Shown here: positions 12,841-22,361 of the stretch, in pieces | Layout of the letters: each line of letters begins with the position of its first letter | Position numbering within the stretch: position 1 is the first letter of the stretch | DNA from: Sphagnum compactum | Lineage: Eukaryota > Bryophyta > Sphagnopsida > Sphagnales | Direction: 5' to 3' | NCBI GenBank assembly: GCA_965153455.1 | Contig: OZ234503.1 | Span: 12,219,118 to 12,283,117, forward strand | DNA: 64,000 nucleotides | The notes under the pieces: model-generated | Databases searched by the model: none | What the model was told of the DNA's origin: nothing | What the model saw: only the letters and a program-made list of their open reading frames with translations | Translations under genes and position numbers: made by a program

Positions 12841-13456
12841 TCTTGAGATGTACAATACTTGGTCTTCAAGGCACTTTTCCATTATATTTGTATGATGAGA
12901 TGAATGCATTTTAAAATACATCCTAAGTTTGTGTAGCCAAAAGGAGAGGGGAACCAAATTTCTACTCAAATAAACAATGTTTTACATTAAGGAATTGAAT
13001 CATAGTTTGATAAATTTCAAATTCCTTGATTCCTTACACCAACAACTTGCTATTTGCTAAAATGATTTACTTAAGTGGATTAAAATCTTTCTAGATTTAC
13101 TTTCATTGAGTGACCACATGGTTTTTAATGGCAAGCTCTCATCCCCATCATTAATTGAAAATCCCAAGAGTTTCCACAAGATCAAGATCCCATATCCATG
13201 AAAGATCCCAATAACCCAAAACTCAAATTGAAACTCTCTTGAAATCCCTTTTCAAAGTGCCAACAAGGGTTCTCACCCCCTTAACTTAGGGCAACTTGTT
13301 TCCCAAGATGAAATAACTTAAGCCTAACTTTTTTTAATGCATTGTCGTCAAGAACGTCTCAATGAAACCCTTATGATTTTGTAGCATCTCCGCTACCAAT
13401 CCATGAACATTTATAAAACCCTAGTTTTACAATGCAAAGGAAGAAATTGGGAGACC

Positions 13457-13533
13457 AGGAACACAACACAAACATTATTCTCATGACTAATTCTGAAATA
13501 AAACAACATAACATTAAAAAAAACCACAACAAT
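13457..13533 (+). repeat. 77-bp direct repeat, left copy
   Basis: It starts AGGAACACAACACAAAC and ends CCACAACAAT. The right copy at 14317-14392 is identical except for one A in an A-run. The two copies bracket the LTR plus its primer-binding site. Confidence 0.9.
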
Positions 13534-13538
13534 CACTT

Positions 13539-13550
13539 GCTCTGATACCA
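13539..13550 (-). other. Retrotransposon primer-binding site (initiator tRNA-Met)
   Basis: The minus strand reads TGGTATCAGAGC, the classical plant LTR-retrotransposon PBS complementary to the 3' end of initiator tRNA-Met. It begins two bases after the CA end of the adjoining LTR, exactly where a PBS should lie. Confidence 0.9.
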
Positions 13551-13552
13551 AG

Positions 13553-14316
13553 TGACGCGCTCCCAAGTCCCTACTTAGTCCCAAGTTGGATAAGTTGGTT
13601 CAAGTTGCGGAAAAGGGAAGGACTCTGGGCACGCTCCCAGCCTTCAACACTAGAAGGGGTAGGGGGTTGTGTTGAAGCCTCGGGATGGACTAGGAAGAGT
13701 GACAAGCTTTTCACCTACTCAAATTTGCACAAAACCAACCACAAGTTGGTTAGACCACTTTCTGGGTCACTTTGGTGCTAGGACAAACCACATGCAACCT
13801 TGGACTCACTTGACTCACCACGGCCCGGACTCGAGGGAAGCCACCACCTTCCCCCATATAGTATTCTCTGCAGCTCTCCACCGAGGCTACATCCTAATGA
13901 CACTTTTTCCCGGGATTCCCAAGGAGGAGTCCCGAAACTATCCCGGTTTAGACTCCCAGGACTTTGGGAGCTCATATCTCCCGGCTCCGACCTCCGATTG
14001 GAGTAAGGTCTGAACCAAAGTTGTAACTCTCTTCGAGATTCTCGACTTTTAGTGGTCAGGAGTCAAACTGCCAATTTGACTCCCGGCCCTTCTTTTGCCC
14101 ATAACTTATGCTGCAGATCTTCAAATGGCCCATGCGAGGCCATTTTAGATATCTACTCTTCAAGACCTTTTCAATGGTATAAAAAACTCCTTAATGCGAG
14201 GTGTTTGACCCCTGCAATCGACTTCTAAGTTTTCGGGAGTCCTGGAGGACTCCAAGTCCCCAACTTTGGGAGTGTGAGTCGCATCCTCACACTTTGTCCA
14301 AAGTGGGGTTGCGGCA
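13553..14316 (-). mobile_element. LTR (5' LTR by PBS position), 764 bp
   Basis: Read on the minus strand the segment starts TGCCGCAACCCC and ends GGGAGCGCGTCA, so it has TG...CA ends, and it is followed by the PBS. It is a diverged inverted relative of the solo LTR at 15262-16080: ACAAAACCAACCACAA, TTGCGGAAA, GGGGTAG and the GGAGTCAAACTG palindrome correspond in order. No matching 3' LTR or 5-bp target duplication was found; instead a 76-77 bp direct repeat flanks it. Confidence 0.8.
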
Positions 14317-14392
14317 AGGAACACAACACAAACATTATTCTCATGACTAATTCTGAAATAAAACAACATAACATTAAAAAAACCACAACAAT
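14317..14392 (+). repeat. 76-bp direct repeat, right copy
   Basis: This is the partner of 13457-13533 and begins at the first base outside the LTR. It is identical to the left copy apart from one fewer A in the A-run. Confidence 0.9.
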
Positions 14393-15207
14393 AACAAACT
14401 TCCTACACACTTAGCTTTGAAAATTTGCCCCAATTGTTCTCTAATTAGACCTTATATAACTTGCATTCCGTCCATCACAAATTTTTTTGAGTGAATCCTA
14501 GAAATCGTTCCATGAAGAATTGACAAACAAAGTTAATAAACCAATAAGCTCATCATAAACATACTAAATCAAATGCCCATAATTCAGCTCTTCCATGAAT
14601 GCACACATTAGAAACATAAATCAATATAAACAAAAATTATCTAAAACAAGAATAACACAATGTTGCATGATTATTGCAACCATCCAACGCCAAACGAAAT
14701 TTGCCACCTTTTTCCTTTTTCACTTTAGGGCTCCTTTTAGGTCAGAATTGAACCATGAGCCAAACAAAATTATCCTAAGGTCCAATTTGAATTTGCTTCT
14801 AGTAGGGCCTTTTGATATTTTATAGACAAGAATTGGTATGAAAAGTTTTTATTAGAATTACCCAATAGGTAGGTATTAGGTATCGATAGTCCAAGATTAG
14901 TCAAGTATGATATTTTTTAATGCCTAATAGGTAGCGTTTTATATTGACTTCAAGCAAATGGTTGGGTGTGAAACAAATAGTTTGGTTGGGTTGGTCTATT
15001 TGGGTGATGATTGATTAGCAAATGAACCCATCGTGGAAACAATTGGGATGCGAACAAAGTGTTTTGCAAGAAACTTCTGCCTAGAGGGAAGAGACTTCAT
15101 ATTATGGTAGGATTTTGAGAACAATGGATGGATGGACTGACTCTCATCAACAAACTAGATTTTGTGACAGAAATTAATTTATTATTATAGCGGATTAACA
15201 TTGCAAT
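14393..15207. other. Intergenic DNA between inverted LTRs
   Basis: AT-rich sequence without recognisable genes. It separates the two oppositely oriented LTRs. Confidence 0.5.
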
Positions 15208-16520
15208 TGTCACAACCCTAGCCTTGGGTTCACAACTAAGGCAAAAGCTTGGAAGGGTGCGTGTCGCAACCCCACTTTGTCCAAGTGTGGGGGTGAAGCC
15301 CAACACTTGGAAAAGTTGGAGGTTTGGAGTTCTCCGGGACTCCCGAATGTTCAGAGCTCGACAGCAAGGCCCAAAAAACCTCGCATTGGGGTGTTCTTGG
15401 TGTCATTGAAAAGGTCTTGAAACGTAGATATCGAAAATGGCCTCGCATTGGCCATTTGGACATCTGAAGCCCAAGTTATGGGCAAAAGAAGGGCCGGGAG
15501 TCAAACTGGCAGTTTGACTCCCAACCACTAAAAGTCGGGAATCGACCTTTTCCCGACGTCGCCTCAGGGAGTGCAACATGGCATTGAAAAGATCTCAACG
15601 AGGGCTACAACTTTGGTTGAGACCTCGTCACGATCGGACTTCAGAATCGGGAGCTGTGACCGTTCAAAGTCCCGGGAGTCCCGCCGGGACAGTTTCGGGA
15701 CTCCATTTCGGGAGTCCCAACAAAATGTGCCATTTGGATGTAACCTCCGTGGTGAGCTGCAGAGATAACTATAAGGGGGAAGGTGGTGGCTTCCCCCAAG
15801 TCCGGGCCGTGGTGAGTCAAGTAGTCCAAAGTGCCCGTGGCTTGTCCCAACACCCAAGGGTGTTCCCAAATGTGAACTAACCCATTTGTGGTTGGTTTTT
15901 GATGCAGATTCTGCTTGATCTACTAGTCCATCTTTCTAGTCTAATCCCGGGGCTTCCAACTCGACCCTCTACCCCTTTCTAGAGTTGGAAGTCGGGAGCG
16001 TGTCCTTCGGTCCCCACTTTCCGCAACTTCACATTGGTGAACCCTCAAGTGGGTTCACCTCGGGACCAAGGAGCGCGTCAGTGCGGGTCAAGAGTGTAAC
16101 CTGAGAGTCACATTTGCACTCTCGGGAGTGTGAAGGAATGAACCCACACATTCCCAAGTGGACTCCCACTTTGAGAGTTAGAATCCCTATGGAATTCCAA
16201 ATCTTCAAAGAGGTATTTCAGGGGTCAAAATTCATTGAATCAATTTTTTTTTATATCATTAGAAAGCTCTTGAAACTTAAATGTCTAAAATGGGCTTGCA
16301 TGGCTCATTTGAGTACTTAAAATACAAGTTATGGCCAAAAGAAGAGTCGGGAGTCAAAGTGCCAATTTGACTCCCGCGCACTAAAAGTCAAGAATCGCCC
16401 TGAAATACGTGCGTGTAGGTGACGTGCCACATATTTTTGGAAAGTGCACGACGAGGGATACAACTTTGCTTTAAACCTCATCTTAATCGGAGGTTTGCAC
16501 AAAAAGTTGTGACCTTACAT
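15208..16520 (+). mobile_element. Older LTR remnant interrupted by the solo LTR
   Basis: The segment starts TGTCACAACCC at 15208 and resumes after the insertion at 16081. Its second part repeats the LTR order in diverged form: GTTATGGCCAAAAGAAG, then the GGGAGTCAAAG palindrome, CACTAAAAGTCAAGAATCG, then ACGAGGGATACAACTTTG. Similarity fades after about 16520, so the right end is not defined. Confidence 0.65.
15262..16080 (+). mobile_element. Solo LTR, 819 bp, with 5-bp target duplication
   Basis: It starts TGTCGCAACCCC and ends GGAGCGCGTCA. The 5-mer GTGCG lies immediately before it (15257-15261) and immediately after it (16081-16085), a perfect target-site duplication. No PBS follows, so this is a solo LTR left by LTR-LTR recombination. 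It sits inside an older member of the same family. Confidence 0.88.
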
Positions 16521-17300
16521 TGCCATTGCCGATCTGATTCGTCTAAATTTGGTGCAATGTGCTTCAACGACAGTGCATGTAGCAATAGTTGTCACTTAAA
16601 ACAAGGCACAATCCTACACAAAATGAGTGCCAAGAAATGATTTCATTCCCCTTGCCATATAGACCTATAGTGGTCTCTATCCTTGTTTTGATTCCTTTCT
16701 GACTTCTTATGTACATGCTTATATAACTCACCATCAGCAGACCTCCTTGGTACCTTTGATGCTTATATCTCATTATGGGCAACGAGTGTCAATAGCCTTA
16801 TAGCACAAGCCATCGCAATTTTTCAATGGGCTGGCACGTTTAATTACAATTCTTCATCTCTTCCACACATACCAACTAGTGCACCTCCATCACTAGCTTA
16901 TTTGTGGTAGAGGATGCCCTTTTAACATTACATCTTCCACTTTATTACTACTATTTTGATGGTCTTGGTTTTCCTTTTGTGTGTTTACATTTATTTCAAC
17001 ATGCCTTGTATTTTTTGTGGATGGATTTCCATCCTTGTAAATATACATATACAAGGTTCTTTTTTAATAGGTATTAGGGTCCTATTATTATTTTTTTTTT
17101 TTCAAATTTGTGAAGGAGGTGGGTTGACGACTGTGTACAAGAGGACTTAGCCAAATTTGGCTACAGGTCCTAGGGAGAAATAGAAAAATTTAGGATTCTT
17201 CTTATAATTTGGCAATTTGTTGGAACCTATTCTCTAAATATGGCGACTTTAGATTTTAAAAAATTTCCCTTGTAATGTGAGGACTTGGGCACAAAATTTT
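16521..17300. other. Intergenic, upstream of the Bin3-like gene
   Basis: No gene or clear repeat is visible. It has a poly-T run near 17090-17101. Confidence 0.5.
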
Positions 17301-17304
17301 CCCC

Positions 17305-17311
17305 ATAAATA
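17305..17311 (+). promoter_or_regulatory. Possible TATA element of the Bin3-like gene
   Basis: ATAAATA is followed 25-50 bp later by a pyrimidine-rich CTTTTTTTCTCTC stretch suited to transcription initiation. Position is the only support. Confidence 0.25.
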
Positions 17312-17747
17312 CCCTTTATGCCTTTGGCACCTTCTTTTTCCTTTTTTTCTCTCTCCAGGTTGCCAAAATTCGGCAAAAAAAAAAAAAAAAACAAACACTG
17401 GACTCCAGGATTGTTATGGGGATACTGGTTTAGGGTTTGGAGCCCTAACCCTAAAACTGTATTTCTCCATATAGAGCAAGTGTACATTGCGCTGGAGAAG
17501 AGTCTGCACAGACAGACAGAGGGACAGAGGGAGGGAGGGAGGAAGGGCATTTGCATGTATTTGTGGAGAACTTCGTCTGCTGATATCGGGCCCGATTTTT
17601 TCTACCTGAGTACCTTCTTTCAATCGTGTGTATGGGAGGAAGTTGTGAACTTCTCCTTTCTGTTCTGTGGTGTGTAGATTGCCTCACTATCATCATCTGT
17701 TTCAGATTCGCGTAGTATTTCTTTGTTGGAGGGAAGAGTACAGGAAC

Positions 17748-20407
17748 ATGCCTGGATTCCAGGAGAAGGAAGAGGAGGATTCAACAACAGATGCAGCGAT
17801 TCCAGTAGATGCTTTTGCTATGGAAGAAGAGGTGCACATGGGTAACAACTCAAGGAAGAAGCGCAAAGTTGTCTTCCCCTATGGCAATTATCACCGCTAC
17901 TATGGATATCGGGTCTGTCTCTCTCACTCACTTCCCAAGTTCATATCAACTGGAACTAACCCCTAAACCCTAAACCCTAAACCTGGGTTTTAGATTCTAA
18001 CAAATTTTTTGTCCTAGCTTCTAGGAATTGAGTTAGGGTCTTTAGGTTTTAGCATCTGTTTCTTCTTCCAGTCCTTGGAGTAGGGGAATGTTGTGGCATT
18101 CATGTTGTGACAGGGAGTTGTGGTCTCAAGCAGGTTGGGAAAACCCTCAAGCAAGATCCACGGATGGAGTCGATGCAAACACAGTGGTTTCAAGACAAAG
18201 ATGTGCTTGATATCGGCTGCAATGAAGGCCATGTCACCATTGCCCTAGGTACTATCCACTAGTCCTAATCCTTAGACCCATCCAAGAAGAAAGCCCCTTG
18301 CAAGAGTAGGGTTTTGAGACTAGGGGTATTGCAATAGCTTTATGGCTTTCTTGTCATGGTTTTGTGTGTATGTCCTCATATGATTCCTGATTGCATAAAT
18401 GTTGGATCAATCATGATGATGATCTCATCTCTAATCATTGTATGTTCTTTGCCACCGGAAGAATGGTGTAAGAGGATGATGTATGAGAGAGATTGTGTGT
18501 GTTTGTTGTGTGATACAGCCCAGAAATACCATGTCCAAAGTATGTGTGGAGTTGACATTGACTCAGGTTGGTTCCTTCTTCAAAGCTCAGTTCTTGTCTC
18601 AGGTTGTTACATTCACTTTGCACAAGCACTTCTATACCTTTGAAGGAGAAGTTTCTGGAGATCAAAATTGGGTCAAAATACTTGAATGGGTTATGTAGTT
18701 TGCCATTTGTGATCAATGGAAGATGGAGTAAAATCTGTGAATTGTGGGTTTAGGGGTTTAGGGTTGTAGATGTGCACCTATCAATGAGAATGGAAAAGCT
18801 AAACTTATCAGCTTAGTTGCTGTCTGATCTGTTTGGGATATGGTTAACAATCAGCATTTCTGTGTCTTAAACTATGCAGCCTCTGTCAACAGGACTGATT
18901 TTCAGGGCAGGCAAGAATCTACAAACAGAGTCTGGAGTTCAAGGTGCTGAAGTGGTGCTAAAATCAAGGGACTGGAGTGAATACATAAATGAGAATGGCA
19001 CCGAAAATGACGAGGATGAGAGTTTTGATCCAGTGGCAATGGAAAATGAAGTTGAATCAGTGGCAACTGAGTCTCTCAGGTCCCTCACTGGCAAGGAGCT
19101 TTTAGAGAGGGTTCAATTCAAAAATGTGAATTTTCTCCACTGCTCTTGGCGAAGTCATATATGCGATACTGTGCTTTGGTAAGTCCATGTGATAATCCTT
19201 ATGCCCAATTCATTGGGTAACCTCCTCCTTCCCCCAAAACAATCCACCTAAACCCTAAAACTAAAGCAGATTCCTGCCTTGGTTTTGTTTTTCGTTTTAT
19301 CATCTTTAACCACATCTTTGAATTTCTACTGTGCAGTTTGAGTGTAGCAAAGTGGATTCATCTGAATTGGGGAGATGAAGGCCTTATTCAACTCTTTGTC
19401 AAAATTTACCGACTGTTACGTCCTGTATGTTACTTATTCATCTTTCTTGGAACAGATATGTAGCGTGTGATCATTATCGGTTTTTATCCAAACCCTCGAG
19501 AGTCTAATCAGCCTTGGGCATAAATGGGACATTCTCAGGCAGTTAAGTGAAGTGATGGGCAGGGAATGATATTATTGATTTGGTGCCCCTCAGAGCCAAA
19601 AGCCATTAGTACACATAAGATGTTTACTGTCGGGAACTGCAGAAATTGCCATGGTTGTGATCTTTCCCAAAGCTGGGACCTTGTTTTCTGACGATGATGG
19701 ATCAACAGGGTGGAGTCCTGATATTGGAACCACAACCATGGAAGTCATATGAAAAGAAAAAGTGGGTTACAGAGGTAGTGTGGATGCTAACATTCCTTCT
19801 CTTCTAAGACACTACCTGTGTTGAAAGCTTTGAGCATGCATATAATTGCAAGAATAACATTGTGCTGTTTCTGCAACTGGGTTTCCATCTGTCTTTCAAA
19901 AGAAATCAATGTTAGTTTGACAATACTGTGGAAGGTTGTAACAATGAGTGTCTGCTCAGATGTCCAGGTGTTCTGTGGTCTAGACAAGGCATTCAATTGC
20001 AAGATGCTCACATTTCAACTGTGAATTGCAGGTTGCACGTGAAAACTTCCGTAACATTGTTATTCGACCTGATTTATTTTCAGCACTTCTTCTAGACAAG
20101 GTAAAACTCAAGTTGTGTTACCTCTTTGGAGCTTTACTCTGGACCAAAGTGGTTACAGTTGGTGAATTTTTGAGGAAGTAGGTTATTTTTGTAGACTAGT
20201 GTAGTGTGACAATATTGGAATACAATGTTTCCATGAACTTTACAGCATTAGATCATCATCTGTCAGGGCATAATTACCCAAAGAAATGCTAATAGTAGCT
20301 TGTTTTCTGTGTTGCAGATTGGGTTCAAGTCATGTGCGCAAATAACACAAGATGTTCCTGACTGTAGTGCTGGATTCAGTCGCCCTCTTTTCCTTTATAC
20401 CAAGTGA
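17748..20407 (+). CDS. Bin3/MePCE-type RNA 5'-gamma-phosphate methyltransferase
   Basis: SAM-dependent methyltransferase of the Bin3 family, whose members methylate the 5' gamma-phosphate of small nuclear RNAs such as 7SK. Exons are 17748-17912, 18134-18248, 18519-18566, 18893-19178, 19337-19424, 19709-19774, 20032-20100 and 20318-20407, totalling 927 nt, or 308 residues plus stop in one frame. The N-terminus has a basic SRKKRK patch, a possible nuclear signal, followed by the family motif YGNYHRYYGYR. The SAM-binding motif is VLDIGCNEGHVTIAL, then GVDIDSGLI. Later come LSVAKWIHLNWGDEGL, GGVLILEPQPWKSYEKK, the IVIRPDLF segment and a C-terminal RPLFLYTK. An in-frame ATG 81 bp upstream is possible, but MPGFQEK was chosen because it begins the acidic leader. 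Introns 1, 3 and 4 contain TTTAGGG-like repeats. Family assignment is firm; the RNA target is inferred. Confidence 0.93.
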
Positions 20408-20516
20408 GATATGTTTTGGGCAATTCAGGTCCAAACTCTAAACCTGACACACTGGGTGTGGTACCCTAAAATTCACAATGCCACCACACTATGCGAGCTT
20501 ATCTCCTCTAGTAGAA

Positions 20517-20690
20517 TTATATTTTTTCACTAGTCATGGCAGCTCGTCACTGCCGTTCGTGATGAAGGTGATGGTCTGTCACTTTGTGAGCGACTCTCAT
20601 GAGGTTATGACTGCACTCATTGTCGTGTTACCTTTAATTGTTGTTGTGGAGATTTCTCTGCAACTTCATCGATCTTATATTTTTTCACTA
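20517..20690 (+). mobile_element. SINE-like retroposon with perfect 16-bp target duplication
   Basis: TTATATTTTTTCACTA occurs at 20517-20532 and again, without mismatch, at 20675-20690. Between them is a 142-bp insert starting GTCATGGCAGCTC and ending CTTCATCGATC. A diverged relative of the insert lies in an ABCB intron (5031-5186), so it is a mobile sequence rather than a chance duplication. There are no inverted termini and no coding capacity. A long variable duplication indicates LINE-type retroposition. No clear Pol III A/B boxes or poly(A) tail are visible. Confidence 0.75.
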
Positions 20691-21276
20691 ATGTAAGTAT
20701 TAACTGGGGTGGAAAATGGCTTTTTGTCTTGAATAGGCATGAAAGTGTCTTGTTCAAATTGTTGCCTTTCCTGAAACAGAATATGTAGTTATGTGAAAAA
20801 ATATCAATCAGGAGAATTGGTTTTCCTTTTGTGCCTTTGATATTTGTACATTTTTTTCTCTCCTACCTGAAAAGATTTTGTGGAGGTTCTGTTAGCTTCT
20901 GTTATTCATGACTGTTATCCAGTGTTTTGATGCATAGGTCTGGCTCAGCACAACTAAAACACAATCTTTTGTATGCGTCTTTGAATTTTTCTCCTAGAAG
21001 AACCAACCACTGGAAAGCAGACCATTGAGTAGAGGTGTTTTATGCTAGAAGTTTTCATGTACACAATCTGCATGCATCATGATCAACACTGAGCAAGGTA
21101 GGTTAGCTCTCTAATTGGTTCCCTGAATGAGATGAAAATGAAATATGCTATGAACTCCAATGAAATTGCATGTGGCCAAATACTTGAGGTAAGGTCACAA
21201 TTTCCTGTCTTGATGGTAGTGTTGTAATTCAGGCTTTTATACTATTCCTAATGCTAATCATTTAAAAGTTGTGTTA
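20691..21276. other. Intergenic between the SINE-like element and the MITE
   Basis: No recognisable coding or RNA feature. Confidence 0.5.
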
Positions 21277-21611
21277 CAACATCCCCAGCAGTGCTCAATG
21301 TATGACCCTGTAAAAATATTTCTCACATCCAAGTTTAGCTATCCACTTTTTTGCCACCTCACTGGTAAAACTGGCACTGCAAATAGGTGGGTGACTACTA
21401 ATGTTAGTATCATCTGGACAAATCAGTGATGGGGTGCAGGCGTCAGATCATACTTAGTACTCTTCTATGGCAGGTGCACAGCTTGGTTGCCTTTAACCAG
21501 CCTCATTCTGCTGAGCCAAACATTCATGCCAGCCCAAACCAGCATGTTTTGACTTTTCTTCATCCAGTTTTAATGTGCAGGGCCACATACTGAACACAAC
21601 TGTGGAAGCTC
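21277..21611 (-). mobile_element. Tourist-like (PIF/Harbinger) MITE, copy A
   Basis: The left end, with CATCCCCAGCAGTGCTCA then TGTATGACCCTG, is an imperfect inverted copy of the right end, which reads TGCAGGGCCACATACTGA then ACTGTGGAAGCTC. The inverted ends span about 35 bp. TTA flanks both sides (21274-21276 and 21612-21614), the duplication expected for PIF/Harbinger elements. The interior is homologous, in opposite orientation, to copy B at 56460-56817; GGTGCACAGC and CTGAGCCAAA are shared. Confidence 0.78.
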
Positions 21612-21614
21612 TTA

Positions 21615-22361
21615 GCTATCAATAATGAAGGTTACATGAGCTGGTAGGTTACTTGACAAACTATCAATGCTATTCCATTCCTGTTTGCCATTGCCATTGC
21701 TGCACAGCAGAGAGTTCATACATCCCTCACATTTTACAAGATCACAAATTTAGAACATGATGTAGGATGGCAAGTTAACCAACACACACACATTTCATTC
21801 AACCAGTTCAGACTGTCTGAATTTTGTAATGGGTTAGAACCAGTGGGAGGTACATGCGGGTGAAATTGTGATATAGACAGTAAGTACATTGTGTGAATCA
21901 TACATAAAATACACCGACTGAGAGATGCATATGCACTGATACTTGCTTTGTCACCTCACAAATTGTCAAATCCATTTCTCAATTAAACTGTGTTGGGGAA
22001 AGAAAATATTCACCTTGCTTTTAGTGTGGTGAAGGGTGGGTGAAATCCCACCTTGTCTGCATGGGGTTCATCGTCCAAAGGAATTCTGTAGCTTTCTGGT
22101 GGTTGGACCTATGGCCAAGTGAAAAAGCATGGTTGCAGGAAGTCCGACCTAATTGGATAGCTACTAGGTACTGAGTAAATGGCAAATCCTCAAATCAAAG
22201 AATTGGTCTCACTAGCTGCTTAGAAAACATCCTCTATACATTAACAGTTGGACCTTCTTTGAGGGACAAACTGCAGCAAATGATCCTTTCTGCAACTGCT
22301 TGAGAAAAATAGCTTCTTGCAGTTGAAGCACCAGCATGCAAATAATTTTTCTCCATGGCTC
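21615..22361. other. Intergenic, 3' of the TLC gene
   Basis: Probably includes the TLC gene's 3' UTR near 22100-22361. Nothing else recognised. Confidence 0.45.

Noticed and set aside
13553-16080. One large DNA transposon with TGACGCGCTCC / GGAGCGCGTCA inverted ends
   Set aside because: The inverted ends are the termini of two oppositely oriented LTRs: one has an adjacent PBS and the other its own GTGCG duplication, so they are separate insertions.
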